DNA of 64,000 bases from assembly GCF_026914185.1 (NCBI RefSeq), contig NC_070560.1:5137501-5201500 (forward strand). Direction: 5' to 3'. This document shows, piece by piece, positions 47,201 to 56,011 of the stretch. How positions within the stretch are numbered: the stretch's first letter is position 1; every line of letters begins with the position of its first letter. Both the position numbers and the translations under genes were made by a program. Source of the stretch: Puccinia triticina (lineage: Eukaryota; Basidiomycota; Pucciniomycetes; Pucciniales; Pucciniaceae). The notes under the pieces were generated by a model. It did no database searches. It was not told the DNA's origin and saw nothing but the letters and a program-made list of their open reading frames with translations.

Positions 47201-48454
47201 TGATTGAGTGTTTGAATGGAAAAGACTGGAGAGACCGTTGTGGTGTTCCATATGCGTGACAATGCCAAAAGCCCATTGCAGAGGTATTATAGTAGAGGGA
47301 GTGTGTAATACAGTGCGGGGGAAGTAGGGAAGAAGGAGCAAGATGGGAGGAGAGGCCTTGACCCTCAACATTGGGAATGGAACAGGTTGGACAGTGGATG
47401 CAGAGTGTGTGGAAGAGGATGGAAGATGGCTTGGTTGCACAGCAACACATGACATCATGCAGCGCAGTACATGCATGAAAGTGCTGTGTAGCTCAAGCGC
47501 CTCATGCAGCATATATCCCTCATTGTTTGTACGCATAGTGAAGCATATGCAGGTAGATAAGCTGTACAGGAAGTGCCTCCCGCAGCATAAATCCCTCATT
47601 ATTTGTACATGAAGCACATCATATGCAGGTAGATAAGATGTATAGGAGGTGTCTCCTGCAGCATAAATCCCTCATTGTTTGTAAGGCAGTGCAGCACACG
47701 CATGCAGATGCTGTGTAGTTGAGTGTCTCCTGCAGCATAAACCCCTTGTTGTTTGCACATGCAGCGCAGTACATGCATGAGAGGCTGTGTAGTTGAGATC
47801 CCCTGCAGCAATAATCCCTCATGAGGAGCTTCCCTGGAGCAAAAATCCCTCACCCTTCAATATATAAGGAGGCCCTTTCCCCCCTCACCAGACTTTTCCC
47901 CATCAGCCTACAGAGGTTTGGTCACAGTGGTTAGTTAGTTACGGTAGTTAGTTAGTGTTGCAATCAGCCTAGGAAGGTTTGGTCACATACGGTAGTTTAG
48001 TCAGCAGTGCGGTTATTAGCGGTATTAGTGGTTAGTAAAAGTAGCGTAGAAGTTTAGTAGTAGTATTAGTGTTTTTTTTTGGCAGTAGTAGAACCCAGCA
48101 TAACACAACAACAAGTGCGAGTTAAACAGCATATTAGTAACGTGTAGTACGAGTATCACAAAGTAAGTATATTGCCTGCGAGCAAAGAAGTTATAGCAGA
48201 TTTGCTAGCCTGTTGAATCAAGTGATCTAGGTCTGATAGAGATTACTATATGAAAGTAAGATCTATCTTGGAATCAGCCATATCTTTATAAATATTGATT
48301 ACAAGACTCTTAGATATTTGCATAGTATTATTAGAGGGGCAGGTCTTTCAAACCACCCGTAAGTTGTAATAGCCTTTCAACCTATTAAGCAATTTATTTC
48401 CCCCTCAGCGGATATTTCACCAAATTATATTTAGTGTCCCACACGAGTCCTACA
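47201..48454 (+). mobile_element. Probable 1,254-bp solo LTR with 4-bp duplication CCGT
   Basis: It starts TGATTGAGTG and ends GAGTCCTACA. CCGT flanks both ends (47197-47200 and 48455-48458). A TATA-like AATATATAAGG lies at about 47861, followed by a CAGCCTA..GGTTTGGTCACA word repeated about 62 bases apart. It lies in the 3' untranslated region of gypsy C. The orientation is from the TATA box. No second LTR or internal region is present. Confidence 0.55.
47455..47850. repeat. Tandem repeat, about 85-bp unit, ~5 degenerate copies
   Basis: The words CAGCATAAATCCCTCATTGTTTG and GCTGTGTAGTTGAG recur with roughly regular spacing between 47455 and 47850, inside the probable solo LTR and upstream of its TATA-like box. 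It may be a promoter-enhancer array. Confidence 0.75.
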
Positions 48455-48503
48455 CCGTTGAAAATGACCTGAGAGAAGAAAGAAACAACCAGGGCCACGG
48501 CGA

Positions 48504-48607
48504 TGCTCACGAATGTGGCTGAAGCAGAGTTTTTACACGAAAGCGGTAGAATTACCCTGGAGGTGCACAATTGGGAGGACTTACTTTTGGTCTCCTGTGC
48601 CTCCGCG
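48504..48607 (-). repeat. Gypsy C stem-loop unit, copy 1 (contains the pol stop)
   Basis: The hairpin arms GGAGGTGCAC / GTGCCTCC enclose GGGAGGACTTACTTTTGGTCTCC. On the element strand the loop reads AAAGTAAGTCC, whose TAA is the pol stop codon (48581-48583). Same family as 51765, 51999, 52315 and 54898. Confidence 0.9.
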
Positions 48608-51600
48608 GGAATAATACCGTTTTACCTGATCCGCCGAGAACCTCCGCCCCAACTGAGTGCCGTCGAGTTCTTCAAGAATGTAGGAACCTCCATGCACCTG
48701 GCGCACAACCCGGAAGGGCCCATTCCAGCGGCCGGCAAATAACTTGCCCCACTGCGTTTCGAGAGCGCGGTTGTAGGCCAATACCATATCACCAGGCTGG
48801 AGAGGGGATCGCAGGCGACTCGCGTTCTTCTCTTCCCAGTACTTGACGGACCCTTCTCGTGACTTCATCAGCTTCTTGTGCGCTAACTCGCGCACCTCCT
48901 CGCTGCGCTCCAACTGTCGAGAACGCGCCACTAAAAGATCCGCAGTGTTGTGAACCTCGTCCCAGTCAATCCCTAAATACGACTCCATTTCCAAATCGAT
49001 CGGCAACACCGCTCGCTGACCGAAAACCAGTTCGTAGGGTGAGTAACCCGTCGTGCGTTTTGTGGAGATCCGATCCGCAAACAGGACCAAAGGAAGGTAC
49101 TTCCGGCAATTCTTAGCACTCTCACCAGCAAGCTTGACAAGGGCGGCCTTGAGGGGACCGTGACCGCGTTCTACCATACCCTGCCCCTCAGGATAATAAG
49201 GAGTAGAAACCCGATGCTGGCCCGGGAGCTCCCTCAGCATCTCTGCCAGTTTACCACCGAATTCCGAACCACCATCAGTCGAATATGAGCGCGCCAAGCC
49301 GTAGCGCATGGTCCACTGCTCGTAAAGGAAGGTGGCCACCGCTTCTGAACTGAGAGTGTTAAGAAACTTGGCCTCTACCCACCCAGAAAAATCGTCGCGG
49401 GCCACAATTAAGTACTGCGCGCCGGGTGCTTTAATGTGAACGACATCCATAGCCACACGCCCAAAGACCGAGGTTTCGCCTGTCGGGCCACGAATCTCCA
49501 AAGGCCGCCGTAAATCACGCTTTTGGCACGCGTCGCAGCTCTTGCACCACCGCGCAGCACTCTTCTTCAAAGAGGGCCACCAAAACCTTTCTGACACGCG
49601 CCGGTAAGTTTCAGTCTCCCCACGGTGCCCTAGCCCCTCGTGCAGTTGCGCCAGTATCTCTTCTTGCTTTGATGGAATCGTGACGACAATTCTCGGGCAC
49701 GGGGAGCCTCTCTTCATGAGGCGGCCCGAATGAACAAAAAAACCAACAGACTTTCGTTTGAGCGCTCTAAAGTCTTCGACCGACATTCCATCAGGCGCCT
49801 GGAGATCAAGGAGATAGCGCTCCAACTGGCGCCAAAAGCCCTGTTGGAACCCAGTATATTCGCCATTGCCTGCTGTCAGGCAAAAACCCAAAGGCTTAAT
49901 GATCGGCTCCTCCTCGTCGAACTCAGAATCCGGGGCCAGCTCGTTCTCTTCTGCTGGTCTTCGCGACAGCCCATCCGGCATCAAAAAGGTTTTTCCCGGA
50001 CGGTGTCGGATGTCAAATGAGAACAACTGTATGAATGAAACCCATCGCGTCATGGGAGCGTTGGGTAGGCTCGGAGCGTTTATCATTTCGATGAGTGAAT
50101 GCGCGTCGACCTGGAGTTCGAAGTGTTGTCCCCACAAAATCGTCTGAAGCTTCTTAAGGATTCGCGCGACGCCACAAAGCTCGAGTTTGGGCTGCGAGTA
50201 CCGCGATTCGACATCAGAAAAGAGGAGAGATTTGTACAGGGCGGGGCGATCACAACCATTCGTGTCCTCCTGCATGAGCACCGCGCCAGTTGCATGAAAG
50301 CTTGAGTCTACAGCGAGCTTGATCTTCCCAGCGTCCGGCCCATACGTGATCTTGGCCAGAACGATGTCTCTCCCTACAATGACCTTGAGTCTCTGAAACG
50401 CGGCCTCACACTCCGCCGTCCAAATCCAATCAGCGTCCTTGCGAGTCAAGCGGCGTAGCGGCAAACAGATCTCAGACAGGTTTGGAATGAAGATCCGAAC
50501 GTAAACGACTACGCCTAAAAAACCTCGAATCTTGGTGGGGTTGAGGGGCGTGGGCCAAGACAATATCTTATTCACTTTTGTTTTCGCCATACGCCTCCCC
50601 TCCTTGCACACTACATGTCCCACGATCTCAAGTGCCGGCACGCACGCTGCTAGTTTTGACGCGGAGACCGTGAGACCCGCCTCTTCAATTCGAAAAAGAA
50701 TGCGCTCCAGGGTCGTCGCGTATTCCCAAACGAACCTTCGGATGCCCGGATGCCACGACAGAGCCTCGTTGTTGTAATCTGAAACGGGGCCCTTGATGCC
50801 TCCATCATCTATGAAGATGCCCGCATGCTCCGGTATTTCGTCTTGCAAAATCCAGACCATCTGGGCCTGGTAGACAGCTACCGAGTTCGTCGCCCCTTGC
50901 GGAAGGCGAGTGAGCTGAAACCTTCCCAGTGGCGTGTCAAAAGTAGTGAGCGGTTGGGAAATAGGGTCCAGGGCGCGTTCGTCGTATCCGCCCATAATAT
51001 CACCCAAACCGTAACAGGCTCGACCAGCGAAAGACTCCACAAACTCGTCAGTAGCGGGTGGAACTCCAGCGTCTTTAATTGTAACCTTGTTCAAAGGCTG
51101 AAGGTCATGCACTACCCGTAATTTCCCGTTGCTTTTGAGGACACAGAAGACCGGTGAAGAATAACTCGAAGTGGACTGTTCGTACAGCCCATTCTTGGCG
51201 CGCTCGCGGACTAGTCGAATAAATTCATCGAGCTTGGCTGCAGGGATCGGAATCTTTTTCTTCTGCCAAGGATCGTGCTCCACCACCGGTATAATGTAAG
51301 GCAAACCGTAAGAGTCTTTGAGAAGGCCTCTCTCCTCTTCGGTGAACGCAATGGACTGATTACGCTCCGACAACACATTCTTGATGAGGTTCAACTCGTC
51401 CGGGTAGAGCCAGCCCTCGGGTCCGAAATTCACGATCGCCAACCGCTCCTCCGTGACTCGTCCTCGCGGAACGAACGGACCCGCCAAACTTCTAGACAGA
51501 CCCTGATAGGGGTCTCGCGACAGAGGTGGCCGTTTCAAAGGAGGGTTGAGATGCTGAGGCATGGGACAATTGACTGGCTTAACCTTTCGCGCAACTGGTT

Positions 51601-52717
51601 TATATTTGGCGGCCAGGGAAAGGTAACCATTCGCCTGCCAAGCGTCAACCAGCGCCTGCTGAGCCTGATGGGCTAACCCGTGCTCCAGAAGCCGCCACGT
51701 TCGATGCTCTTGTCTGTCCTCAAAAGCCGCCTTTTCTGAAAAAGAAACACCAGAAAATCTTGTGCGGCTCACGAGTGTGGCGGTCGTAGGGTTTTGACGA
51801 AGTGCGGGGAAACCCTCGGAGGTGCAACTTTGGGCGGAACTTACTTTCAGTCCCAAAGACCTCCACGGCACACCAAACTTCACCCATCCTCCCTCGCACT
51901 CGAATAGTCGCGCATGTAGTTTATCCTCATTGCGGAGAAACTCCTCCGCTGCCGCTTCCAACGTCGAATCTGAAGAGGAATCATCGCAAATTTGTCCTAG
52001 GCTCACATGTGTGGCGACGTATTGCTTTCGATGGTGCAGCGGAGAGCCCTCGGAGGTGCATAACTGGGGAGGACTTACTTCTGCTTCCCAGTGCCTCCGC
52101 AATGCGCCAGTGTCCTCCACTGCAAACAACCCCTTCTTCAAACCCTGAGACGCTAGTTTACCCTCCTTGCGGAGAAACTCAAAGATGACCGATGGAGCTA
52201 GTTTTTCCTCATTGCGGAGGCGAAGTTGAATTGCTAGAAAGTTCTCATTGCCAAGACGCGTCCGACGGGGCGGAAAACCGGCTGGAATAGAAAGGTGGAG
52301 AAAATTCCCGGTGGGGCTCACATACGTGGCATGTAATGTTTTCGACAACGTAGCAGAGCCCTCAGAGGTGCATAACTGGAGAGGACTTACTTCTGTTCTC
52401 CAGTGCCTCTGCGGAAACCCATTATCCTCCTCATACGCTTTCCTCTGATCCTGAAACGCTGGATCTTGAGAAGATAGAGTAGCCGCCCGTACCGAAAGAG
52501 TCAAGCCGGAAGAAATTGAGACTGAAGAAACGATTGGGAGTGAAATATTTTTGGATTCTTTTGACTTTTCTTGATGTTTTTGATGTTTTGAATTCGGCTT
52601 GGAATGAAAAAATAACGATGAGCGCGCCAAATGAACCTCTTTGAGATAAGCTAACCCTTCAGCACGAGAGCGAGGCTCTACATTAGCTCGGCCGATAGTA
52701 GAGTTAGCTGAAGTCAT
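48581..52717 (-). CDS. Gypsy C pol (reverse transcriptase, RNase H, integrase)
   Basis: A 1,378-residue open frame from the ATG at 52717. The N-terminal ~350 residues are unusual, with three imperfect repeats of about 34 residues (QLCTSEGS-type), each encoded by a stem-loop unit. Reverse transcriptase follows: RVVHDLQPLN, GRFQLTRLPQG, and a catalytic box FIDDGG rather than YxDD. RNase H has AVDSSFHATG, DAHSLIEMIN and PDGLSRRP. Integrase has an HHCC zinc region (HEGLGHRG...CKSCDACQ), DVVHIK, STDGGSEF and a GMVERGHGPLK segment for the third acidic position, then a GPFRV C-terminal domain. No chromodomain. Its start overlaps the protease stop by ATGA. It is translated after the protease ORF, probably by termination-reinitiation (inference). 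Confidence 0.93.
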   Translation of the reverse strand: MTSANSTIGRANVEPRSRAEGLAYLKEVHLARSSLFFHSKPNSKHQKHQEKSKESKNISLPIVSSVSISSGLTLSVRAATLSSQDPAFQDQRKAYEEDNGFPQRHWRTEVSPLQLCTSEGSATLSKTLHATYVSPTGNFLHLSIPAGFPPRRTRLGNENFLAIQLRLRNEEKLAPSVIFEFLRKEGKLASQGLKKGLFAVEDTGALRRHWEAEVSPPQLCTSEGSPLHHRKQYVATHVSLGQICDDSSSDSTLEAAAEEFLRNEDKLHARLFECEGGWVKFGVPWRSLGLKVSSAQSCTSEGFPALRQNPTTATLVSRTRFSGVSFSEKAAFEDRQEHRTWRLLEHGLAHQAQQALVDAWQANGYLSLAAKYKPVARKVKPVNCPMPQHLNPPLKRPPLSRDPYQGLSRSLAGPFVPRGRVTEERLAIVNFGPEGWLYPDELNLIKNVLSERNQSIAFTEEERGLLKDSYGLPYIIPVVEHDPWQKKKIPIPAAKLDEFIRLVRERAKNGLYEQSTSSYSSPVFCVLKSNGKLRVVHDLQPLNKVTIKDAGVPPATDEFVESFAGRACYGLGDIMGGYDERALDPISQPLTTFDTPLGRFQLTRLPQGATNSVAVYQAQMVWILQDEIPEHAGIFIDDGGIKGPVSDYNNEALSWHPGIRRFVWEYATTLERILFRIEEAGLTVSASKLAACVPALEIVGHVVCKEGRRMAKTKVNKILSWPTPLNPTKIRGFLGVVVYVRIFIPNLSEICLPLRRLTRKDADWIWTAECEAAFQRLKVIVGRDIVLAKITYGPDAGKIKLAVDSSFHATGAVLMQEDTNGCDRPALYKSLLFSDVESRYSQPKLELCGVARILKKLQTILWGQHFELQVDAHSLIEMINAPSLPNAPMTRWVSFIQLFSFDIRHRPGKTFLMPDGLSRRPAEENELAPDSEFDEEEPIIKPLGFCLTAGNGEYTGFQQGFWRQLERYLLDLQAPDGMSVEDFRALKRKSVGFFVHSGRLMKRGSPCPRIVVTIPSKQEEILAQLHEGLGHRGETETYRRVSERFWWPSLKKSAARWCKSCDACQKRDLRRPLEIRGPTGETSVFGRVAMDVVHIKAPGAQYLIVARDDFSGWVEAKFLNTLSSEAVATFLYEQWTMRYGLARSYSTDGGSEFGGKLAEMLRELPGQHRVSTPYYPEGQGMVERGHGPLKAALVKLAGESAKNCRKYLPLVLFADRISTKRTTGYSPYELVFGQRAVLPIDLEMESYLGIDWDEVHNTADLLVARSRQLERSEEVRELAHKKLMKSREGSVKYWEEKNASRLRSPLQPGDMVLAYNRALETQWGKLFAGRWNGPFRVVRQVHGGSYILEELDGTQLGRRFSADQVKRYYSRGGTGDQK
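51765..51868 (-). repeat. Gypsy C stem-loop unit, copy 2
   Basis: Plus strand GGCTCACGAGTGTGGCG at one end; then GGAGGTGCAAC and GACCTCC arms around TTTGGGCGGAACTTACTTTCAGTCCCAAA. Lies within the pol N-terminal coding region. Confidence 0.88.
51999..52100 (-). repeat. Gypsy C stem-loop unit, copy 3
   Basis: GGCTCACATGTGTGGCG, then CGGAGGTGCA ... GTGCCTCCG arms around ACTGGGGAGGACTTACTTC. In pol coding sequence, same orientation as the others. Confidence 0.9.
52315..52413 (-). repeat. Gypsy C stem-loop unit, copy 4
   Basis: GGCTCACATACGTGGCATGT, then CAGAGGTGCA ... GTGCCTCTG arms. Both arms carry matching changes (GAGG to CAGAGG, CCTC to CCTCTG), so pairing is preserved. Confidence 0.9.
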
Positions 52718-53604
52718 AAAAAATGATGTTCCTCTTCAGGATCATCGCGAATGCTGGCCATCCGCGACAAAACCGCTTTCCTTCCCTTCCCAGGAAAGTC
52801 GCGTTCCCAGCGCCCCTGGTCCGTGGCACACAGCGATATCTCGATTTGCCGGCCCTCTGAATCCGGCAACAGAATCTTCTCGCCGCCCTGGCCTGAATAA
52901 AGGAGGGTTGCTTCGAAATCAATGAGAAAGGGACGACCCAAAATCAAGGGTCCCTCGGCGCGGGTGATCCAAAAGTGGCAAGACCCAATGATCGTGCGCC
53001 CCACGCGGATCTGGACATCCTCAGCGACTCCCATCAACTCGCAGGATTGATTGGCAATACCGTAAACCGCCGAGCTAAAATTTACGAGTGGGCTAATGTT
53101 AAATTTGTTAGCCATCGCATTTGAGATCAAGTTCAGTTGGGAGCCGGAATCGATCATGGGAGAAGCTGCACTCTCCTCATCCCCAATCAAACAAGGCAGG
53201 AATCCAAGGGGGCACGAATAGAGCCGCGAGTCCGCTCCGGGGCCTTCCGGGTCGGGTCCCTCTGCCAACAACGTTCCGGAAGCCGTCCTGAGTTCCTCGG
53301 TGCCCGCTTCCACCCGACGCTTAGTCACCCACTTTTTCCATCCCTCTGCCATAGCCGGAGAAATTGCTAAGAGCTCCCTGACTGTTACTCCTGGAACTGG
53401 AAGGTCAGAGACCTTCTTGATCATGTCGTCGATTGCGTGAGGCTGATCCTTGGAAATGGCCCTCTCAAATCGAACCTTCGAGAACTGGCGGCTTTGGTTT
53501 GCTAGACGGCTCTGGTGCTTCCGTGCTTTGCGGAATGGGATCCGCCGACGGCGCAGCTGGGCTCCTCTCAAAAAGCTCGGGCTCTTCGTCCTTGTCCTCC
53601 GCAT
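52714..53604 (-). CDS. Gypsy C protease ORF
   Basis: A 296-residue frame with a retroviral-type aspartic protease. The active site reads MIDSGSQLNLI and the later conserved GPLILGRPFL corresponds to the (I/L)LG flap-proximal motif. The N-terminal ~120 residues are basic and may belong to gag-pol linker sequence. The start ATG at 53604 lies in a different frame inside the end of gag (140-base overlap), so synthesis could be by programmed frameshift from gag or by internal initiation. The stop TGA at 52714-52716 overlaps the pol ATG (ATGA). The enzyme would mature Gag and Pol in virus-like particles. Confidence 0.88.
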   Translation of the reverse strand: MRRTRTKSPSFLRGAQLRRRRIPFRKARKHQSRLANQSRQFSKVRFERAISKDQPHAIDDMIKKVSDLPVPGVTVRELLAISPAMAEGWKKWVTKRRVEAGTEELRTASGTLLAEGPDPEGPGADSRLYSCPLGFLPCLIGDEESAASPMIDSGSQLNLISNAMANKFNISPLVNFSSAVYGIANQSCELMGVAEDVQIRVGRTIIGSCHFWITRAEGPLILGRPFLIDFEATLLYSGQGGEKILLPDSEGRQIEISLCATDQGRWERDFPGKGRKAVLSRMASIRDDPEEEHHFL

Positions 53605-54862
53605 CAGAATCCGCCGGAGGCGTCGCGGTCTTCCTGACTGGCTTTCTCACCACCGAAGGAGGGACCATTGGCGCCTTGTAGGGCTTCGGAGGTTCGTGCT
53701 TCTTACGGGCCGGATCCGCCTCATAGGTTCCCGCAAAAGATTGAGACGAGATGGCCGGGGGATACCAAGGCTCAAGGGACCCACAAGTAGCTCGAAACTC
53801 AGTCGAAGAAGCAGCTGCAGACTTAGGCTGAAAAGATGCAACCACGTGTCGAATCGGCCGCGAAGAATCAAAAGGGATTAAAGCTCTGTTGGGCAGAAAA
53901 AAATTACTACCCTTTTGCTCGACCAGGTTCGCCTCTTTATCTTTAACCAGCTCCATGCAACGGCCCGTACCGTGACCCTCTCGGTGACAGTAATAGCATA
54001 CCATTGGCCCACGAGCTTCGCGCGGCGTTCCAGGTGTAGAAGGGACACCCTTCATCACAAACTTCCGCTCCAAGCGCTGCTCGAAAGACTGCAGCATCTT
54101 AGAGATTTCGTCCACGGTCGCGGGAGGTTTATCTGAGACCGGAACATCCTTCGGGCGGCGGTCGTCCTCCATTTTTTTCATGATCTCATTAGCGGCCTTG
54201 AATTCAGATGCGGGAACTGCGCCCACCTCGGGCTTGATCTGCTCAGAGGTAAAAGCCACCTCCTCTTCCATCTCAGATTTGACAGCTGCTCTGAGTTCAC
54301 TAAGGACTGGAAGGCGGTACCGTCCGTCCAACGTCTTGACCATCTTTTTCTCCTTGACTAAATAAGACTTGATGCGCTGCTGAAAACCGGATGAGAATGA
54401 AAAGAAAAAATGATCGACGGCTAGATCTTCGGAAGATAGGTGCTGATAGCGAATTAAATAGGATAAAATGACATCGAAGACGGATTTAAATGATCTGTAC
54501 GCGTCCAATGATGAGATGCCGCCTTCGGCGGTCCACGAGTCTTTGAGGGCTTGAAGATCCGCGACAGTGTAGCGGACTGTATCGACCTGACCCCAACGCT
54601 CGATCATCTGCTCGCGAAGCGTAGTCCACGACTTCGTCGCGTAGCCGCTCATGTCCCATACCGCATCTTGTATGTCCTCACTCCCGAGGAAAGAGGGAAT
54701 CTGAAGGACCTTGTCCTCGTCGGACGCGCCGTCCAAGTTGGCCGCGAGCTCATACTGACGCAGAAAGGCTTCAACCCGAGTTCCAACGAACTTGAGAGAC
54801 CGGTCTTGAGGCTTGATTTTTACCATCTTGCGCGAAGATCCCGAGTCCTGAGACGAATCCAT
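53465..54862 (-). CDS. Gypsy C gag
   Basis: A 465-residue frame from the ATG at 54862. The first ~230 residues are helical and acidic/aromatic, with a DMSGYATKSWTTLREQMIERWG segment typical of the fungal gypsy capsid. Near residue 300 a CCHC zinc knuckle (CYYCHREGHGTGRC) marks the nucleocapsid. The C-terminus is Pro/Ser-rich. The frame is fully open. It assembles the cytoplasmic virus-like particle and binds the element RNA, by family knowledge. One leader stem-loop unit (54898-54997) lies just upstream of the start codon. Confidence 0.9.
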   Translation of the reverse strand: MDSSQDSGSSRKMVKIKPQDRSLKFVGTRVEAFLRQYELAANLDGASDEDKVLQIPSFLGSEDIQDAVWDMSGYATKSWTTLREQMIERWGQVDTVRYTVADLQALKDSWTAEGGISSLDAYRSFKSVFDVILSYLIRYQHLSSEDLAVDHFFFSFSSGFQQRIKSYLVKEKKMVKTLDGRYRLPVLSELRAAVKSEMEEEVAFTSEQIKPEVGAVPASEFKAANEIMKKMEDDRRPKDVPVSDKPPATVDEISKMLQSFEQRLERKFVMKGVPSTPGTPREARGPMVCYYCHREGHGTGRCMELVKDKEANLVEQKGSNFFLPNRALIPFDSSRPIRHVVASFQPKSAAASSTEFRATCGSLEPWYPPAISSQSFAGTYEADPARKKHEPPKPYKAPMVPPSVVRKPVRKTATPPADSDAEDKDEEPELFERSPAAPSADPIPQSTEAPEPSSKPKPPVLEGSI

Positions 54863-54897
54863 GACAATCTAACTAGAAAGGAAAGGCGTTCGAGGGC

Positions 54898-54997
54898 GGC
54901 TCACAGCAGTGGCAGATGTAATGCTTCGAAACTTGTAGTAGATACCCGCGGAGGTGCACAATTGGGAGGACTTACTTTTAGTCTCCTGTGCCTCCGC
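54898..54997 (-). repeat. Gypsy C stem-loop unit, copy 5 (leader)
   Basis: GGCTCACAGCAGTGGCAG, then GCGGAGGTGCAC ... GTGCCTCCGC arms around AATTGGGAGGACTTACTTTTAGTCTCC. Lies in the untranslated leader between primer site and gag. The loop gives a perfect GTAAGT donor word on the element strand. Confidence 0.92.
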
Positions 54998-55125
54998 CAC
55001 TGAACACACGAAAGAAATAAAGGAAAAAAAAGATTTCCCGGTCGGTAAGAAATCGGATCCGTCCGGAAGAATAAACCTAAAAAAAAAAGACTCGACCGCC
55101 AAGCGTCTCAAAACCGTGAAAATCG

Positions 55126-55176
55126 GCGAGACTGTAAATCTTGAGGTCGCTGGTTCGATCCCGGCTCGGGGGACCA
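55126..55176 (+). other. tRNA-Tyr 3'-half sequence at the gypsy C primer-binding site
   Basis: The plus strand contains an anticodon arm CGAGA-CTGTAAA-TCTTG (anticodon GTA), a 5-base variable region, a T-arm GCTGG-TTCGATC-CCGGC, the acceptor 3' strand TCGGGGG, discriminator A and CCA. On the element strand this is a primer-binding site TGGTCCCCCGAGCC two bases after the LTR. No 5' half exists, and CCA is not encoded in eukaryotic tRNA genes, so this is not a tRNA gene. Confidence 0.85.
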
Positions 55177-55178
55177 AA

Positions 55179-56007
55179 TGTGGAACTCCGTCCGTGCGTG
55201 GGCCGGCGGCAGTTCTGGGAGGGATTTGAGTGATGTAGTGATGAGTGCCCTCCTGTGAATAAGGTCGGATGAGCTGAAGATCAGGAAGCGAGGAAGTTGG
55301 ATGATTGTTTTACAACGGCGTTGAGCGCGCGTCGGCGGTTTGAGTTATTCGAAAAAGAGGTGGGGGCTAATGGTGCCTAAGTCGCTTTGAGAGATCACGA
55401 AGCAAACGCCAAGAGTTGGGGAAACGAGGGGATCGACAGAAGAATTGAGAAGTTAGAGTTCTAACTCTGTCTTCGAGGGATCAAGAAGGTTTGAGATCGA
55501 CGGATATTGCGAGAAAGGCCGCCGTACAGGCAACAGAAAAGGAAGCAGAGACTCGAATGAATATTCTAGGATCGATATAAGCTCAGCGAAAGCACTACGA
55601 AGCCACTCTCAGATCGGGATCGAAAAAGCTGATAGAATTCCTCCTTGGATCAGAAAGGGTTCTATGCCTCCCCTTCGGCTAAGCTCAGATGAACTTAGAC
55701 TCCAGGGAAGCGCCGCGCACTGCGGACCCATCATCATGCCCCGCGCGCCCAAAACAAAAAAAGAAAAGCATAATAAAGGAAAAGGAACCAACCCGCCACC
55801 TTCAAAACCTCCAACGCGCGCACAGAGAGAAAAGGGAATAAGAATAATAAAAAAAAGAAAACAAGATAACCAGCACCAGGACATAAGGAAACAAAGAACA
55901 GAGGAGCAACAAAAAGGAAACTAGAGACGCCTTGCCGTACCCGCTGCGCGCCGAGCCAAACTGAGTTTTGACCGTGATTCCCTGACTGTACCGTGTTGCG
56001 CACCACA
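55179..56007 (-). repeat. Gypsy C 5' LTR (829 bp)
   Basis: Pairs with 46322-47150. The noted differences (near 55622, 55931 and 55957) are all CpG in one copy and TpG or CpA in the other. Confidence 0.95.
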
Positions 56008-56011
56008 CCGG

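Larger units (their letters stand above)
46322..56007 (-). mobile_element. Gypsy C: full-length Ty3/gypsy with three intact ORFs
   Basis: Two 829-bp LTRs (46322-47150 and 55179-56007) with about three differences, all at CpG. The 4-bp duplication CCGG (46318-46321 and 56008-56011) flanks it, and joining the flanks restores the copia B pol frame. The element reads leftward: leader, gag, protease and pol, then a 3' region containing a solo LTR. With all ORFs open and near-identical LTRs it is the best candidate for an active element in the window. No chromodomain is seen. Confidence 0.95.

Noticed and set aside
55126..55176. A complete tRNA-Tyr gene
   Set aside because: Only the 3' half is present, CCA is encoded, and it abuts an LTR at the primer-site position.
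55734..56010. Copia B reverse transcriptase frame continuing past EDGKTTG to 55734
   Set aside because: The last ~90 codons are translated gypsy C LTR, not pol. The true continuation is at 46317.
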